From Globodera rostochiensis (taxonomy: Eukaryota > Nematoda > Chromadorea > Rhabditida > Heteroderidae), in contig JAEVLN010000056.1 in assembly GCA_018350325.1 (NCBI GenBank), forward strand, positions 85,421-149,420: a DNA stretch of 64,000 bases, read 5' to 3'. The translations under genes were made by a program, and so were the position numbers. A model generated the notes under the pieces. That model saw only the letters and a program-made list of their open reading frames with translations, did no database searches and was not told the DNA's origin. Below, piece by piece: positions 1 through 14,005 of the stretch (its first letter is position 1; every line of letters begins with the position of its first letter).

Positions 1-3000
1 AAACAAATTATTTATAACGCAATGCAGTAACTAATAAATATTTATTAACTGTTATGTTCGTGATTGATAAAATTACTATCGTTTCGTATTAATTTTCTAT
101 TAATAATCGAAATAAACTAACAATTTAGCAGTTTCACATATATTATGAAGTAAATAAATTGGACGAACAAATTGCCGACATCGAACAAAACTTTAAATAT
201 TTATAAACAAAGGAAAATTGCTTTCGTCACGCACTCGAATCTCGAACGTTGCCGAAACGAATAAAAAAACTCAGGTTGAATTTGTTTAGACGAGATTAAA
301 ACGAATATCTATGTAAGGAATTTAAAACAAAAAAATAAATCTTACTTTTATAAAGTTTACCACTAATAAGTATAATATCTTTTAACACTGAGCTTCTATA
401 AATTAACCAATGTTTATTTCCACCGATTTTATAAAATAAATAAATTTGGCAAGCAAATATATAAGTAGTCAAAATAATGTTGGTAGTGCAGCTGGCAGCT
501 TGAAATTCGAGTGTAAAAACTTAGCTTAATTTTGTAATTAAACTACAAACCAAAGAAAATCAAAACAGCATTAAATTTAAAAATTAAAATAAATTGTTTC
601 AAAAAATTATATATTAAAAAAGCGTAATCAGTTACAAAAGCTACCACAATATGTTCATGGTCGTCATTGCTAACATCATGCACTGTTTACCAATACCAAT
701 ATATAGCACAAGACAATTGTAAAAAGAACGAATTAAACGGGTTTTAAACTAAATAAAGATAAAATCATTAGTAAAATTGTGCGGAAACTAAATTTAAAAA
801 AATAAACCAAAATATTTAAAATATTTGAATAATTATTAGAAAATTTTTGCACTAAAAATAAAACCCAAAAAAAGTTATGTATTAATAATTAAACTCTGTG
901 CTGATCCACAAAACTCAAAAGTAATTTTTATAAATTAATTCAAATAAAATTAAATATGTAAATAATTTAATTATGAGAAGGTTATATCAAAAAAAAATTT
1001 GTTTGTTTTATCCAAAACTATTCAAAAGCAAATTAGAAACAAAATCCCATTTTAAAAATTTATTCTAAGAAATATTCCGTATAATAAATAAATGAATTAC
1101 AAACCAAACTGCAAAAATAACATATAAAAAATTTAAGCAATAAAGCCGTCAGCAGAAATTAAGTTTTTGACTGAAATATAATGCGGAAAAAAAGTCCGAG
1201 AGCTGCGCTGCTAATAATAAACCGATTGGTTATATTAAACATTTAACCAAAAAAAGTATAGCGTTAAACCAAAACCGTGAAATTTTAATTATAATTGAAA
1301 ATAAATTAAACTTCAACTTAAAAAACTAATAATCAATTTACAGTTAATTTTAGAAGACAAAAAGAAATTATTTATCTAAAATTTTGTACCGGCATGACAC
1401 GCTACCATATTGCATGAAAATGACAGTAATCAGCTTTCTCTTGCAAAAGAAATGAAAATTTATAAAACTCAATATAAAACAATATCAAGATATGATTAAT
1501 TCTTTTAAATATATTATGACGAGATGGTTAACAAAAATTGATAAAATAAAACTATATAAAATACATACATAATTTGTATTTTAATGAATAAGCCCTGCTC
1601 AGGCGGACCATATTTTATAGTTTCTAAAAAACGCTAATTAAAAATTCTTTCTGCATAAAACAATGGCAAAAATTGAATTAAGTTAAAAGAGCAAAAATAT
1701 AATTTTAAATTCGGAAAAACAAACGGAAAAATAAATCGATAAAAAATACTTAAATGAAACAATGGTTTAAAAACGCAAATTTTCATGTAATGTATAATTT
1801 AAACATTTTCGTTAGCACTAATTAATACAGTACGCGTTTGCGGCATGTTGAAGCGATTAAATATATTTAAATTGTGTTTGAATAAAAGGCTAAATTTTTT
1901 TAATTTTTAAATACAATCAAAAAAGTTAAAATAGAAATTTATTAAAAGCGGAAAAATTAAAAGACGATCATCTGACGGCGGGAGCGATATTACTGAGCTT
2001 TGGTCGGGCGGAACTTTCAAGAATTACGGCAGGTAGTCTATAGAACAAAGGAGATAATTTTAATTTTGTGGATAAATTTGATTAAAAATTTTAAATACGG
2101 TTTTTAGAAACGTCATAATTTTGTTTGTGCAAAATGCATTCAAAAAGCTATGCACAAGATAAGAAATCAAGTCCTAAAAATTATGCCCAACCTTACTTTA
2201 AATTACTCAATAAAATACATATGATTCGATGCAATCAATTAATTTTTCTAATGTTCATTAAACTTAATTATAAATAGTAAATATAAATTTATTTTTATTA
2301 GCGTTTATTTCGATTTAAATTTTAAACAAAATCAAAATTACAAATCATGAATTAAATTACAAAAAAAAAAAAAAATTTAATAAAATTTAAAATGCAAATA
2401 ATTGAGTAAAAAAAAGCCTAAACAATCAATTTATATTTAAAATAAATATTTCCTTTAACAACAATTTCATACAGCCATAAACTTTAATAAAATTTGGTTT
2501 TGTCTTTTATTTTAGCTTTTTTGGTTTAAATATATTTTGCTATTTTGTTTGAAGTTGGCTTCAGAATTGTTCAATGTTAGGTGTTTATTAATTTATAAAA
2601 CAGAAGCTATTTGTTGAATAGCAAAAATAAAAGTAATAATTGCTTACAGCTGTAGACATAATATACAGCTTTGTATGTTGCAGCTGTACTCTTTATGCTA
2701 TATTTGGAACAACAATGATTCTATTTTTAAAATGTTATTGTGTGCTCTGATGTTTCAAGGTCACACCACTCCTCAAGATAAATCCATTTTCATCGATCTT
2801 TTAAAAGCCTTATTTTTATTATACTTCCTATAGTTTCTTGTTTTATAATTTGTTTACACAAATTATATTTCAAAAAAACTGGTTGACTTATGCAATTATT
2901 TGTTTATATGATAACTGGCTTTAATTTTAAAATATTTCCATTAAATTACTTGGTTCATTTTAGTAAAATGCATTTAATCATTTTTTTTAATAAATATTAA

Positions 3001-3202
3001 TATTTTTAATTTTTAATTTCAATATTTATTTTGGTTTAAACTTTATAAAATGTGTACTCGCGTTGATATGGAGTTAGATAAAGTTTTGCAGAAAAAACTT
3101 TATATTTTAAAGAAAATAAATTGAAGTTTCATAGTTTGATTTATATTTTGCTTTGTATGTAATTAACTTTGGACAGCCCAGAAATGCTACAACACAATTA
3201 TT
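1..3202. other. A+T-rich non-coding stretch
   Basis: By eye about four fifths A+T, with many homopolymer A/T runs and stop codons in all frames. I see no ORF, RNA gene or organised repeat here. The few GC-richer patches (for example around 1,980-2,035) are too short to interpret. Confidence 0.6.
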
Positions 3203-3502
3203 TAAAAATGATTTAGTATTAATTTTTTGCGTCCTTTTAACTCAAATAGAAGGTTTATTTTAAAAATATTTTTAAGATAAATTATATTAATGTAATTTTT
3301 TGTATTATTTGGACGAGCCGATTGTGAATTTCTTATTTGACATTTTATTTTTTATAATGTTGCTGTTTGCACAGCGGGCCGCACAATTATATAACGTCGA
3401 ACTTCAATTAAATTAATTGTTTTTTGGAAGAATCAATTATCACAAACCCCCACATTTGGTCGGGTTTTTTTCCTGCAACTACGATTTAATTTCAGCTTTA
3501 AA
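3203..3502 (+). repeat. 300-bp direct repeat, copy 1
   Basis: Closely similar to 3,852-4,141 in the same orientation. Both share a CAGCGGGCCGC patch, the phrase AACCCCCACATTTGGTCGGG, and the same end just before TTTCAGCTTTAAA. This copy lies immediately outside the left arm of the large inverted repeat and has no matching second copy next to the right arm. Small substitutions (CAGCGGGCCGCAC versus CAGCGGGCCGCGC) show it is not a perfect recent duplication. Confidence 0.85.
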
Positions 3503-3635
3503 CAATAATGCTACAAACTGCCTTTTTCTTGGACAGCTGAACAATATATTATGTTGGAGTGCGAACTGATTAACCCCACTAAAAGTAAATTTTCAAATAT
3601 TTTTAAATTAAACCGCTTCAATCCGAATTGCTTAC

Positions 3636-3714
3636 TTCGGAGGTTGTGCCGGTGCGAGGGGCGTCAGCTGAACAGTGCCTCCTCCTTCTCCCTCGTCCTG
3701 TTGTGAGTCATTTT
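3636..3714 (-). other. Exon-like GC-rich island (in left arm)
   Basis: GC-rich patch whose minus-strand reading matches the island at 14,350-14,426 in the right arm. The open frame is rich in Glu, Gly and Pro and is followed by a GTAAGC splice donor. It is probably an exon relic. No function can be assigned. Confidence 0.3.
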
Positions 3715-3851
3715 TGAATTTTTGTGACGTATAAAATTATTAATTCAGAATGCAACATTTTTATTTAAAAATATATTAACTATTAGTAGAATTGTTCATA
3801 ATATACAGTACATATTTTTATTTTTAATTGCATTTTTAACCCAATTTATAG

Positions 3852-4141
3852 TTGTATTAATTTTTTGCATTCTTTTAACTCAAATAGAAGATTTATTTTA
3901 AAAATATTTTTAAGATAAATTATATTAATGTAATTTTTTGTATTATTTTGGGCGAGCCGATTATGAATTTCTTATTTAACTTTTTATTTTTTATGATGTT
4001 GCTGTTTGCACAGCGGGCCGCGCGATTATATAACGTCGAACTTCAATTAAATTAATTGTTTTTTGGAAGAATCAATTATCACAAACCCCCACATTTGGTC
4101 GGGTTTTTTTCCTGCAACTACGATTTAATTTCAGCTTTAAA
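3852..4141 (+). repeat. 300-bp direct repeat, copy 2 (inside inverted-repeat arm)
   Basis: Second copy of the repeat at 3,203-3,502. It lies within the left arm of the inverted repeat, and its reverse complement is found at about 13,925-14,212 in the right arm. Confidence 0.85.
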
Positions 4142-5280
4142 AATATTATCATTTGATTATTTATAAAACGTATTTTTTCTTCGGCGTACAACTTTTACAA
4201 AAAAACATTGATATTGCTGTATGATATTCGTTAATATTTTGGCCATTTAGTTTAGATAAAAAATTGTAAATATTAGAGAGGAAACATTTAGAACCACTGA
4301 TCTGAAATATGATTGACAAAGATATTTTGCAAATGAAAATGACATTAAAAAATTTGGATATAAAAATTTAAAAAATTAGTTGCCACTGTTTGTGACAATA
4401 AAGATGCTATGTATAGACTGACGGAAGGAAGTTCAACCAATACACCTTGTTAATTCATAGCTAGAGTCGTGTTCGGCTCAATTTTTGGTGTAAGAACCTA
4501 AAGAAAAAACGCTTCAATAAAGTATATTATAATATTAAAAAATCCAAAACTACTAAAGAAATAATTCAGGATTAAACAACCATCTTTAAAAGGGTACATT
4601 TCAGTAAACCGTCGGTCTCCTACAGTGAAACATATCGGCACGAACCACTGCATTCAAAAACAATATCCCCACGATTAAATATTAATGTTAAACAAAATTA
4701 TTAAACTAAAAGTAAAACAAAAATCTTAATTTATGCTTTATTTATTTATCTAAATGGCAGATACTAAAATGATGAATGCATGAAGGATACAAATATTTTA
4801 AATGTTATTCGAAATTTATATATAAAATATTATAATGAAACAAAAATGTAAGACGGATATGATTAATATCCAAAATTTAAACGTTACAATTTAAAAATTT
4901 TATTGCCTTAAAATAACTAATAATTTTGAATTAATTAATTTGCTAAGATTATATTGCCGAATTTCGAATTAAAATTATTTTTACATTGAAATAAATAAAA
5001 CAACTGTGATTTAACTGTATCCAAAAAAGATTGCCATTATCATTTATGCAGTCATAAACTATTGGCGAAAAAAGGACATAATTAATATAATAAAAAACAT
5101 AAACTAAAAATTTTTAGACTCTCCTAAAATCTGAAAGGAATTGATTGACTTGTTGCAGCAGCGATTAAATATCAAATAATAAATAATAAAACTGCAAACG
5201 ACAGTGTGCGGCCAACAATCTTAATTACGTATATTTTTAGAAAATTATTTTCAAATTGTTAGCTCGAGTTGACCCAAAAA

Positions 5281-6144
5281 AAGGTTTTAGGTATATTTTA
5301 ACTTTAATTTTTAATAATATTTTTTTAAATGAATATACGCAACTTGAAAAAAAATCAATTACATTGATTTTAATTGGTTTAAAATTTGTTTTAAAAAATG
5401 AAAATTGCTCGGTATCATATTGCCTTTAGTTTTTGTAATGCATATTATTTTTAAAAGGTCGTTTGTTTATTTTTCAATTTATATTTAACTTATACAATTG
5501 ATTTTTGTTGCTAATGTTTATATTTTTGTTTAATGGATGAAAACTGACGGATAAAAAAAACAAAACTCTTTATTTTTTAAAAATTAAGTAAATTTAAGCT
5601 TCATAATTATATAAAAGACAAACATTTGAGGTCCACAACAAAGTCAAAAATTCCACAGCGGAAGTAACGATAATACTAATAATAAGCAAAATAAAAAAGC
5701 AAATCTAATTTTAAAGTTTTTGTTAAATTGATGAATAAGCACTTTTCATTTAATCGATAAGTTCAATTTCTTTATTTTGAATTTAGTTTTAGAGACTAAA
5801 TTAATGTTATATTTTTCATATAATTGGATGTTTTTAAAAATTAGTTTACAATTTTTTTAATTTATAACTTCGCGTATCCGTCTTATCCATCGGAGAATCA
5901 ATTGATGTTATTAACTGGCTTTAATGCATTATTTTTTGTGCTGCTTACTGAATATCAGAGCGATATGATTCGTACTTTGACTTTACTTTTATATAATTGA
6001 TTTTTTTCATTAATTTTAATTTACAATAAAAGTTGTCTTATGGCATTTAAATTATGAGATGAGAGTCCGTTCAAGAAGTTGTTCAGGCGGCATTGGGTAA
6101 TACCGCTCTTTTTTCTTCCTATTGATTTATAATATATTTTTAAA
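5281..6144. other. A+T-rich spacer
   Basis: Sequence between the left inverted-repeat arm and the tandem duplication. No ORF, repeat or RNA gene is seen. Confidence 0.5.
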
Positions 6145-9100
6145 TTTTATATCAATAGTAAAGATGAAAAATGCGCAGATTTATCTGCATTTTATGACAC
6201 CTAATTCATAATGAATACATCAACAATTGAAATATAGGTTAAATTATACACACCTTTAAAAATTAAAACAGTAAACAATATTATAATGAACGAGTTAAAA
6301 GGAGTATTCTCATACAAAACATGAATTCCTTCTAATTAATAATACTAAGTACAAACACGCCTTTTTTGGTGCAAAGGTACTCAAATGCCCTGCTGGCGCA
6401 GAAGATCTTGTATAGGTCACGACTCCGAAGGTATTCTTCTAAACCAGGGGTACCATACGAAATGTAATATGCCTATTAAGCGTATTTTGCTCAAACCTTT
6501 TTAACAAAACATTTATAAGGCAAGCATGTGAAAATATTTATTTTAAACAGCCAAAATCACATTTTACGTCAAGTGCATAATGGGGTAAGCAGCAAGCACC
6601 AGGCTCCAGATGAAAAAAAAGGATGTAAATAAAAATTTTTTAAGTACAATGAGGAATAAACTTGAATAGATCTCGCCGAAATGTCAAGAAAACTATACAA
6701 AAAATATCAGAGCTAACGAGAATATTCAAAGTACAAAAACAAGAAAAGTCTCGCAATACAAATTAAATTAAAGTATTCATATCAACATGCATAAAAAGTA
6801 TTTTTGTTAATATAATACAAAATTAAAAATAGAGGCGATTAAATCGATTGTTATAAAAATATATATTTACTAGAATTGGTAATGTTATTTAATATTGAAA
6901 AAATATTGTATTATAACAGTAATTACCCAGATATTTTTACTTTCTACATAGCTACATGGTAACGCAAATAATTTTAAAATTAAATTTAAACAGAATGTTG
7001 TTGCTAAACGCATTTTTTTAAACACAATACCATCTTTAAAATCAAAAATTATCGCTTAATGTTAAGTATAAATAAATTCCAAAATTCCAAAAATTTTTAA
7101 TTAATTAATTAATTAATTTGATTTATTTATTTATTTTAACTTTTTCATTTGTTTTTCATGGCCGATTTCTTTCCTTCAGGGCTAATTATACTTATATGAC
7201 TGGTGTATTTCATGGGTATTGAAGATTGAAGCGCGCTTAATCGTCGAGTTCTCCCCCTGTACATTTGTTTTGCTGGAACCTGCGCCGATTTGTTGATAAT
7301 AATTTGGTTGTATTGAAAAATATAAATTTTCAAAGTTTAATATTTGTTTTTTAAATTTTAAAATTTAAAGCGCGTTTAAATTTGTTTTAATTAACAACAT
7401 TTTTTACAATGTTTACAATACTGTTTTTAATCATAATTTTGTTGTCGTCCAAATCTGATTCCATTTGCTGGTTGCCTCTTATAGACACTCTACATAATAT
7501 TGTATATTATTAGAACCGCAGATTTTCTTTTTATTAAAAATATCATAACTTCAAAACAACCCAAAATTAAGTTATTTACTAGCTTTTTAAGAATTATTTT
7601 TACGGGTTAAAATGTGATTATTTTTTGTAATGGAAACTAATCAGTTATATTTTTATCAAAGATCCTTTTTTAATGGATTAACTCGTCTCAATTTGTTTTT
7701 TAAACGCAATCATTTATGATAGACTTACAGTTTGTTGAAATTTGCATCCCTTTGGGTTTGTGCATGCCCCGACGATGTTTTTTGTATTTCCTGATAATGG
7801 AGTTTATTATTTTAAAGATAATTATTCATCTGTTTTTACTTAATCAAAATTTACAAAACCAGTATCATTTTGTTAATGCTTTTGGTAAGCTTTGTTAATA
7901 TCAATTTATAATCTTGCTAACTTTACATCAGGTATCTTTGTTTGTTTGTTCAACTTGGCATATTAATTTTAAAAGTTCATTTAAAAAAGTTAATAAATTG
8001 CAATCTAACTCAGGTATCGTAATAGAACTTAAAAAATCGAAATTACAGAAATTAGAAAGAAAATCATGAATATCAATTTAACAAAGAAACATTCAAAATT
8101 AAATTAGGTTATAAGGCTTTCAAATAGAGTTATTTTTTAATTTTTTGGTCAATGTGATTTCTTAATTTCTGATGGATTTATTTTAGGAAGTTTGAAGTAT
8201 ACAGAATAAATTCGGATTATAATATCTTTTATTTAATCTTTTTTAAAGAAATCTAAGAAGGTGTTTAATTAAACTAATAAGTACTCTCCAACAATGTATA
8301 ATTAATTATGCACTTCCGCGCTTTTGCAAAAAAGTAATATAGTTTTTTAACGGTCTATACATGCATTTTATTGCATAAAATCCTCAAAACAAATAATTTG
8401 GCAAAATAAACATGATGTTTTCAATTATATATTGTTTATAAGTTACAGGTAATTACTTTTATTTTAGTAATTTACTCTTCTAAAATAATTTTTTGTATGA
8501 CTCGACCCTTTGTACTGTCATATTACTTAGTCAATTAATTTTTTCAATTATTGTATAAGATTATGTGATAAATAAAGGTGATAGCGATTTGTAAAAAAAG
8601 TTGTTCGATATGAATATTATGAATAATATATTTATCTGCGATTTTAAACTTATATTTTTATAAAAGTATAATGTCTTTTAATGACATTGATTTTTTTTAA
8701 ACACGCATTTATATGTTTAACGCAGCGTACCATTTTGGAACCCCATCCAACGAGAGTTCCCGTTTGTCCATGCAAAGTTTTATTTTTGGGTCAACTCGAA
8801 CTTTTAACAATTTGAAAATATTTTATAAAAAAAAATAGGTATACGTAATTAAGATTGTTGGCCGCACACTTTCGTTTGCAGTTATTGAAAATAACTTTAT
8901 TATTTATTATGCGTTTTTATGCTTTATTTACAAACTCATAATGTTATTTGATATTTAATCGCTGCTGCAACAAGTCAATCAATTCCTTTCAGATTTAGGA
9001 GAGTAAATATTTTAGTTTTAAATTTTTAGTTTATGTTTTTTATTATATTAATTATGTCCATTTTCTCAAATAGTTTATGACTGCATAGATAATGACAATC

Positions 9101-10077
9101 TACAGTTAAATAAAGGAAGTACACAGTTGTTTTATTTATTTCAATGTAAAAATAATTTTAATTCGAAATTCGGCATTATAATCTTAGCAAATTAATTAAT
9201 TCAAAATTATTAGTTATTTTAAGGCAATAAAATTTTTAAATTGTAACGAATTTTAAATTTTGGATATTAATCATATCCGTCTTACATTTTTGTTTCATTA
9301 TAATATTTTATATATAAATTTCGAATAACATTTAAAATATTTGTATCCTTCATGCATTCATCATTTTAGTATCTGCCATTTAGATAAATAAATAAAGCAT
9401 AAATTAAGATTTTTGTTTTACTTTTAGTTTAATAATTTTGTTTAACATTAATATTTAATCGTGGGGATATTGTTTTTGAATGCAGTGGTTCGTGCCGATA
9501 TGTTTCACTGTAGGAGACCGACGGTTTACTGAAATGTACCCTTTTAAAGATGGTTGTTTAATCCTGAATTATTTCTTTAGTAGTTTTGGATTTTTTAATA
9601 TTATAATATACTTTATTGAAGCGTTTTTTCTTTAGGTTCTTACACCAAAAATTGAGCCGAACACGACTCTAGCTATGAATTAACAAGGTGTATTGGTTGA
9701 ACTTCCTTCCGTCAGTCTATACATAGCATCTTTATTGTCACAAACAGTGGCAACTAATTTTTTTAATTTTTATATCCAAATTTTTTAATGTCATTTTCAT
9801 TTGCAAAATATCTTTGTCAATCATATTTCAGATCAGTGGTTCTAAATGTTTCCTCTCTAATATTTACAATTTTTTATCTAAACTAAATGGCCAAAATATT
9901 AACGAATATCATACAGCAATATCAATGTTTTTTTGTAAAAGTTGTACGCCGAAGAAAAAATACGTTTTATAAATAATCAAATGATAATATTTTTAAAGCT
10001 GAAATTAAATCGTAGTTGCAGGAAAAAAACCCGACCAAATGTGGGGGTTTGTGATAATTGATTCTTCCAAAAAACAA
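6145..10077 (+). repeat. 3.93-kb tandem duplication, unit 1
   Basis: Repeated directly by 10,078-14,005. The offset is 3,933 bases at the left and 3,928 after a 5-bp indel near 6,870/10,803. The two units differ by only a handful of single-base changes (for example near 6,376, 6,391, 8,037 and 9,028), so the duplication is recent or maintained by conversion. The junction at about 10,077 joins CCAAAAAACAATT to TTATATCAATAG with a few bases of microhomology. The unit contains a partial inverted copy (8,783-10,077) of the left arm at 3,503-5,280. Confidence 0.93.
7150..7310 (-). other. Exon-like island, copy 1
   Basis: Minus-strand open stretch of about 50 codons with non-A/T-biased codons (Arg, Ser, Gln and Pro rich, including RGRTRRLSALQSS) inside very A+T-rich DNA. 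An identical copy is at 11,078-11,238 in the second tandem unit. It is too short to identify and is possibly an exon relic. Confidence 0.25.
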
Positions 10078-13000
10078 TTTTATATCAATAGTAAAGATGA
10101 AAAATGCGCAGATTTATCTGCATTTTATGACACCTAATTCATAATGAATACATCAACAATTGAAATATAGGTTAAATTATACACACCTTTAAAAATTAAA
10201 ACAGTAAACAATATTATAATGAACGAGTTAAAAGGAGTATTCTCATACAAAACATGAATTCCTTCTAATTAATAATACTAAGTACAAACACGCCTTTTTT
10301 GGTGCAAAAGTACTCAAATTCCCTGCTGGCGCATAAGATCTTGTATAGGTCACGACTCCGAAGGTATTCTTCTAAACCAGGGGTACCATACGAAATGTAA
10401 TATGCCTATTAAGCGTATTTTGCTCAAACCTTTTTAACAAAACATTTATAAGGCAAGCATGTGAAAATATTTATTTTAAACAGCCAAAATCACATTTTAC
10501 GTCAAGTGCATAATGGGGTAAGCAGCAAGCACCAGGCTCCAGATGAAAAAAAAGGATGTAAATAAAAATTTTTTAAGTACAATGAGGAATAAACTTGAAT
10601 AGATCTCGCCGAAATGTCAAGAAAACTATACAAAAAATATCAGAGCTAACGAGAATATTCAAAGTACAAAAACAAGAAAAGTCTCGCAATACAAATTAAA
10701 TTAAAGTATTCATATCAACATGCATAAAAAGTATTTTTGTTAATATAATACAAAATTAAAAATAGAGGCGATTAAATCGATTGTTATAAAAATATATATT
10801 TACTTGGTAATGTTATTTAATATTGAAAAAATATTGTATTATAACAGTAATTACCCAGATATTTTTACTTTCTACATAGCTACATGGTAACGCAAATAAT
10901 TTTAAAATTAAATTTAAACAGAATGTTGTTGCTAAACGCATTTTTTTAAACACAATACCATCTTTAAAATCAAAAATTATCGCTTAATGTTAAGTATAAA
11001 TAAATTCCAAAATTCCAAAAATTTTTAATTAATTAATTAATTAATTTGATTTATTTATTTATTTTAACTTTTTCATTTGTTTTTCATGGCCGATTTCTTT
11101 CCTTCAGGGCTAATTATACTTATATGACTGGTGTATTTCATGGGTATTGAAGATTGAAGCGCGCTTAATCGTCGAGTTCTCCCCCTGTACATTTGTTTTG
11201 CTGGAACCTGCGCCGATTTGTTGATAATAATTTGGTTGTATTGAAAAATATAAATTTTCAAAGTTTAATATTTGTTTTTTAAATTTTAAAATTTAAAGCG
11301 CGTTTAAATTTGTTTTAATTAACAACATTTTTTACAATGTTTACAATACTGTTTTTAATCATAATTTTGTTGTCGTCCAAATCTGATTCCATTTGCTGGT
11401 TGCCTCTTATAGACACTCTACATAATATTGTATATTATTAGAACCGCAGATTTTCTTTTTATTAAAAATATCATAACTTCAAAACAACCCAAAATTAAGT
11501 TATTTACTAGCTTTTTAAGAATTATTTTTACGGGTTAAAATGTGATTATTTTTTGTAATGGAAACTAATCAGTTATATTTTTATCAAAGATCCTTTTTTA
11601 ATGGATTAACTCGTCTCAATTTGTTTTTTAAACGCAATCATTTATGATAGACTTACAGTTTGTTGAAATTTGCATCCCTTTGGGTTTGTGCATGCCCCGA
11701 CGATGTTTTTTGTATTTCCTGATAATGGAGTTTATTATTTTAAAGATAATTATTCATCTGTTTTTACTTAATCAAAATTTACAAAACCAGTATCATTTTG
11801 TTAATGCTTTTGGTAAGCTTTGTTAATATCAATTTATAATCTTGCTAACTTTACATCAGGTATCTTTGTTTGTTTGTTCAACTTGGCATATTAATTTTAA
11901 AAGTTCATTTAAAAAAGTTAATAAATTGCAATCTAACTCAGGTATCGTAATAGAACTTAAAAAATCAAAATTACAGAAATTAGAAAGAAAATCATGAATA
12001 TCAATTTAACAAAGAAACATTCAAAATTAAATTAGGTTATAAGGCTTTCAAATAGAGTTATTTTTTAATTTTTTGGTCAATGTGATTTCTTAATTTCTGA
12101 TGGATTTATTTTAGGAAGTTTGAAGTATACAGAATAAATTCGGATTATAATATCTTTTATTTAATCTTTTTTAAAGAAATCTAAGAAGGTGTTTAATTAA
12201 ACTAATAAGTACTCTCCAACAATGTATAATTAATTATGCACTTCCGCGCTTTTGCAAAAAAGTAATATAGTTTTTTAACGGTCTATACATGCATTTTATT
12301 GCATAAAATCCTCAAAACAAATAATTTGGCAAAATAAACATGATGTTTTCAATTATATATTGTTTATAAGTTACAGGTAATTACTTTTATTTTAGTAATT
12401 TACTCTTCTAAAATAATTTTTTGTATGACTCGACCCTTTGTACTGTCATATTACTTAGTCAATTAATTTTTTCAATTATTGTATAAGATTATGTGATAAA
12501 TAAAGGTGATAGCGATTTGTAAAAAAAGTTGTTCGATATGAATATTATGAATAATATATTTATCTGCGATTTTAAACTTATATTTTTATAAAAGTATAAT
12601 GTCTTTTAATGACATTGATTTTTTTTAAACACGCATTTATATGTTTAACGCAGCGTACCATTTTGGAACCCCATCCAACGAGAGTTCCCGTTTGTCCATG
12701 CAAAGTTTTATTTTTGGGTCAACTCGAACTTTTAACAATTTGAAAATATTTTATAAAAAAAAATAGGTATACGTAATTAAGATTGTTGGCCGCACACTTT
12801 CGTTTGCAGTTATTGAAAATAACTTTATTATTTATTATGCGTTTTTATGCTTTATTTACAAACTCATAATGTTATTTGATATTTAATCGCTGCTGCAACA
12901 AGTCAATCAATTCCTTTCAGATTTAGGAGAGTAAATATTTTAGTTTTAAATTTTTAGTTAATGTTTTTTATTATATTAATTATGTCCATTTTCTCAAATA

Positions 13001-14005
13001 GTTTATGACTGCATAGATAATGACAATCTACAGTTAAATAAAGGAAGTACACAGTTGTTTTATTTATTTCAATGTAAAAATAATTTTAATTCGAAATTCG
13101 GCATTATAATCTTAGCAAATTAATTAATTCAAAATTATTAGTTATTTTAAGGCAATAAAATTTTTAAATTGTAACGAATTTTAAATTTTGGATATTAATC
13201 ATATCCGTCTTACATTTTTGTTTCATTATAATATTTTATATATAAATTTCGAATAACATTTAAAATATTTGTATCCTTCATGCATTCATCATTTTAGTAT
13301 CTGCCATTTAGATAAATAAATAAAGCATAAATTAAGATTTTTGTTTTACTTTTAGTTTAATAATTTTGTTTAACATTAATATTTAATCGTGGGGATATTG
13401 TTTTTGAATGCAGTGGTTCGTGCCGATATGTTTCACTGTAGGAGACCGACGGTTTACTGAAATGTACCCTTTTAAAGATGGTTGTTTAATCCTGAATTAT
13501 TTCTTTAGTAGTTTTGGATTTTTTAATATTATAATATACTTTATTGAAGCGTTTTTTTCTTTAGGTTCTTACACCAAAAATTGAGCCGAACACGACTCTA
13601 GCTATGAATTAACAAGGTGTATTGGTTGAACTTCCTTCCGTCAGTCTATACATAGCATCTTTATTGTCACAAACAGTGGCAACTAATTTTTTTAATTTTT
13701 ATATCCAAATTTTTTAATGTCATTTTCATTTGCAAAATATCTTTGTCAATCATATTTCAGATCAGTGGTTCTAAATGTTTCCTCTCTAATATTTACAATT
13801 TTTTATCTAAACTAAATGGCCAAAATATTAACGAATATCATACAGCAATATCAATGTTTTTTTGTAAAAGTTGTACGCCGAAGAAAAAATACGTTTTATA
13901 AATAATCAAATGATAATATTTTTAAAGCTGAAATTAAATCGTAGTTGCAGGAAAAAAACCCGACCAAATGTGGGGGTTTGTGATAATTGATTCTTCCAAA
14001 AAACA
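10078..14005 (+). repeat. 3.93-kb tandem duplication, unit 2
   Basis: Second copy of 6,145-10,077, nearly identical. Unlike unit 1 it continues without a break into the rest of the right inverted-repeat arm (TTAATTTAATTGAAGTTCG onward). This suggests unit 2 is the original context and unit 1 the added copy. Confidence 0.93.

Larger units (their letters stand above)
3503..5280 (+). repeat. Large inverted repeat, left arm
   Basis: This 1.78 kb arm is the reverse complement of 12,711-14,559, apart from small indels and A/T substitutions. It starts at CAATAATGCTACAAACTGCC, whose complement ends at 14,559, and ends at GAGTTGACCCAAAAA (complement at 12,711). A second, partial inverted copy of the inner part is at 8,783-10,077, within the tandem duplication. 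No terminal motif or coding sequence identifies it as a known transposon class. Confidence 0.9.

Noticed and set aside
7716..7898. 60-codon ORF repeated at 11,644-11,826
   Set aside because: Phe/Ile/Leu-rich as expected from translating A+T DNA. It is duplicated only because the whole 3.93 kb unit is.
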